25,925 nucleotides of DNA, taken from NCBI GenBank assembly GCA_964544115.1, contig CAZJBP010000027.1, forward strand, positions 1 to 25,925, read 5' to 3'. The DNA comes from CAZJBP01 sp964544115 (GTDB lineage: Bacteria; Verrucomicrobiota; Kiritimatiellia; UBA8416; JADHWI01). Position 1 is the stretch's first letter. Each line of letters begins with the position of its first letter. Of the stretch, positions 24,522-25,925 are shown piece by piece. A model generated the notes under the pieces. It had not been told where the DNA came from, searched no databases, and saw only the letters and a program-made list of their open reading frames with translations. The translations under genes were made by a program, and so were the position numbers.

Positions 24522-25660
24522 ACTCGACTCTTCGCCACGCCGGCGCTCTCGCGGCCTGCGGATTCCTCATGTTGACTGCGGGCGCGTGCAGCAAGCGGCA
24601 GGCGGACCCGCCGCCGCCGCCGGCCTCGGTCAAGACCGCCCAGGCGGTCAAGATGGACGCCCCTATCGTCGTCACCGCGTTCGGCACCACGGAGGCCCAG
24701 GCAAGCGTGGATGTCGTTCCGCAGGTGTCAGGCCTGTTGATCAAGTGCCTGTTTCGCGACGGCGCGGTGGTGACCAACGGCCAGCCTCTGTTCCTGATCG
24801 ACCCCCGCGACTACGAGGCCCGCGTGCAACAGGCGCAGGGGCTGGTGGCGGCGGATCGCGCCAACCTTGCGCTGATGCGGCTGACGCTGGACCGCAACCA
24901 GGACCTGGTGGCGAAGGAGTTGATCTCGAAGCAGGACTTCGACACGCTCAAGACCAAGGCGGCGGCCGCCGAAGCGCAGCTCCAGGCTGACGAGGCGATG
25001 CTGGAACAGGCGCGGCTGAACCTGGCGCGCTGCACCCTTGCGGCCCCGCTGGCGGGCGTGTGCTCCCGCCGCTACCTCGACGAGGGCAACCTCGTGACGG
25101 CGGGGGTGACGCGGCTCACGAACATTCGCAGCTACGACCCTCTCACCATCGAGTGCTCCGTGTCGGAGCAGTATCTGTCCGTTCTCCGGCAGGCGCTGGC
25201 CAAGGGCAAGGTGCGCATCGACGTCGTGCCGTCCGGCGGGACAAACAGCACCCAGGGCACGCTGACGTTTCTGGACAACACGGTCAACCCGCAGACCGGC
25301 ACGATCCTGCTGCGCGGCGAGGTTCCCAACGCGGACCTGACGCTGTGGTCCCGGCAGTTTGTCGGCGTGCGCATCGTGGCGGGCGTGCGGGTGGGCGCCG
25401 TGATGGTCCCCGAGAGCGCGGTGCAGTTCGGCAAGCAGGGCCCTTACCTGTATGCGGTTTCGGCCGAGAACCGGGCGGAAATGCGGCCGGTGAAGACCGG
25501 CGTGCGCGTGGACGGCCGGATCGAGATCGAGGAGGGTGTGGCGGAGGGCGAGAAGGTGGTCGTGCTGGGGCAGATGAAGCTCTACCCCGGCGCGCCGGTT
25601 GCCGAACTGCCGCCGCAGCCTCCGTCCGCCGCTCCGCCCGCGGCAGGGGGCCGCCCGTGA
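24518..25660 (+). CDS. RND efflux membrane-fusion protein (AcrA/HlyD type)
   Basis: A 380-residue periplasmic adaptor. The signal region contains a weak lipobox (AGAC, C24). Residues about 60-110 form the first half of a biotinyl-lipoyl domain (VVPQVSGLLIKCLFRDGAVV), then an alpha-hairpin (about 105-175) and the second lipoyl half (ARCTLAAPLAGVCSRR). A beta-barrel follows, with a membrane-proximal domain at the end and a Pro-rich tail. It overlaps the outer-membrane gene by ATGA and the pump by GTGA. It bridges the RND pump and the outer-membrane duct. Confidence 0.93.
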   Translation: MNSTLRHAGALAACGFLMLTAGACSKRQADPPPPPASVKTAQAVKMDAPIVVTAFGTTEAQASVDVVPQVSGLLIKCLFRDGAVVTNGQPLFLIDPRDYEARVQQAQGLVAADRANLALMRLTLDRNQDLVAKELISKQDFDTLKTKAAAAEAQLQADEAMLEQARLNLARCTLAAPLAGVCSRRYLDEGNLVTAGVTRLTNIRSYDPLTIECSVSEQYLSVLRQALAKGKVRIDVVPSGGTNSTQGTLTFLDNTVNPQTGTILLRGEVPNADLTLWSRQFVGVRIVAGVRVGAVMVPESAVQFGKQGPYLYAVSAENRAEMRPVKTGVRVDGRIEIEEGVAEGEKVVVLGQMKLYPGAPVAELPPQPPSAAPPAAGGRP

Positions 25661-25925
25661 GCTTCTCGGAAACTTTTATCCGTCGTCCAATCATGACGAC
25701 CCTCGTCACGGTCGTCATGGTGGTGTTCGGCGCGTGGGCCTATCTCCGTCTGCCGGTCAACAGCCTGCCGACGGTTGACTATCCCGTCATCCAGGTGTCC
25801 GCCACCTATCCGGGCGCGAGCCCGGCGACCATGGCGAGCGCGGTGGCCACGCCGCTGGAAAACGAGTTCACGCAGATCAGCGGCCTGCAGTCCATGAATT
25901 CGGACAACAAGTCCGGCGTGAGCAC
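25657..25925 (+). CDS. RND efflux transporter, 5' fragment
   Basis: The first 89 residues of an AcrB/MdtB-type pump. They include the typical N-terminus FIRRPIMTTLVTVVMVVFG with the first membrane helix (about 11-29), then LPVNSLPTVDYPVIQVS and ATYPGASPATMASAVATPLE. The frame runs off the right edge. The start is the GTG at 25657, overlapping the adaptor stop as GTGA. It is the proton-driven pump of the operon; its substrate cannot be inferred. Confidence 0.95.
   Translation, partial: MSFSETFIRRPIMTTLVTVVMVVFGAWAYLRLPVNSLPTVDYPVIQVSATYPGASPATMASAVATPLENEFTQISGLQSMNSDNKSGVS

Overview
The window is GC-rich bacterial DNA with tightly packed, often ATGA- or GTGA-overlapped genes. It contains one run of 100 N (20010-20109), so it comes from a draft scaffold. 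A sulfatase-fold enzyme, a DUF4114 secreted protein, an NfeD/flotillin pair and an RND efflux operon fit a Planctomycetota/PVC-type or other sulfatase-rich environmental bacterium. No marker gene fixes the taxon.

Region 1 (1-4609, minus strand) is a mobile-looking cassette. In transcription order it has a small zinc-ribbon protein, a large DnaG-like/P-loop protein whose Toprim centre looks dead, a four-copy array of GATAAGGTG repeats, and two tandem tyrosine recombinases joined by an ATGA overlap. The second recombinase runs off the left edge. This primase/ATPase plus twin-recombinase module is the best candidate for an under-described system.

Region 2 (about 4936-11713) reads as an integrative element or satellite. 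A DNA-binding-like protein of unknown function is followed by a strong terminator. Then come an XRE regulator, an excisionase-like HTH protein, two small genes and a zinc-finger/Toprim/RecA-like replication primase-helicase. A large hairpin and a convergent integrase follow. Just behind the integrase promoter lies the 3' part of a tRNA-Leu(CAA) gene, from anticodon arm to CCA, without its 5' half. This is the expected att scar, so sequence right of 11713 is probably chromosome. The matching intact tRNA-Leu is not in the window, so the element may extend beyond the left edge and the Region 1 cassette may lie inside it.

Region 3 (11834-19163) is host-like. It holds a pentapeptide-repeat protein, a secreted DUF4114 protein, and a co-directional set of a TerB-like/Cys-rich protein, an NfeD-like membrane protein, a flotillin and a sulfatase-fold hydrolase with Thr at the nucleophile position.

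Region 4 (19169-21875, minus strand) is a surface-glycan-type cluster: GT2 glycosyltransferase, radical SAM protein, then a second GT2. The N gap interrupts it between the last two genes.

Region 5 (22308-25925, plus strand) is a TetR-controlled tripartite efflux operon (tetR, outer-membrane factor, membrane-fusion protein, RND pump). All its genes overlap by 4 nt, and the pump runs off the right edge.
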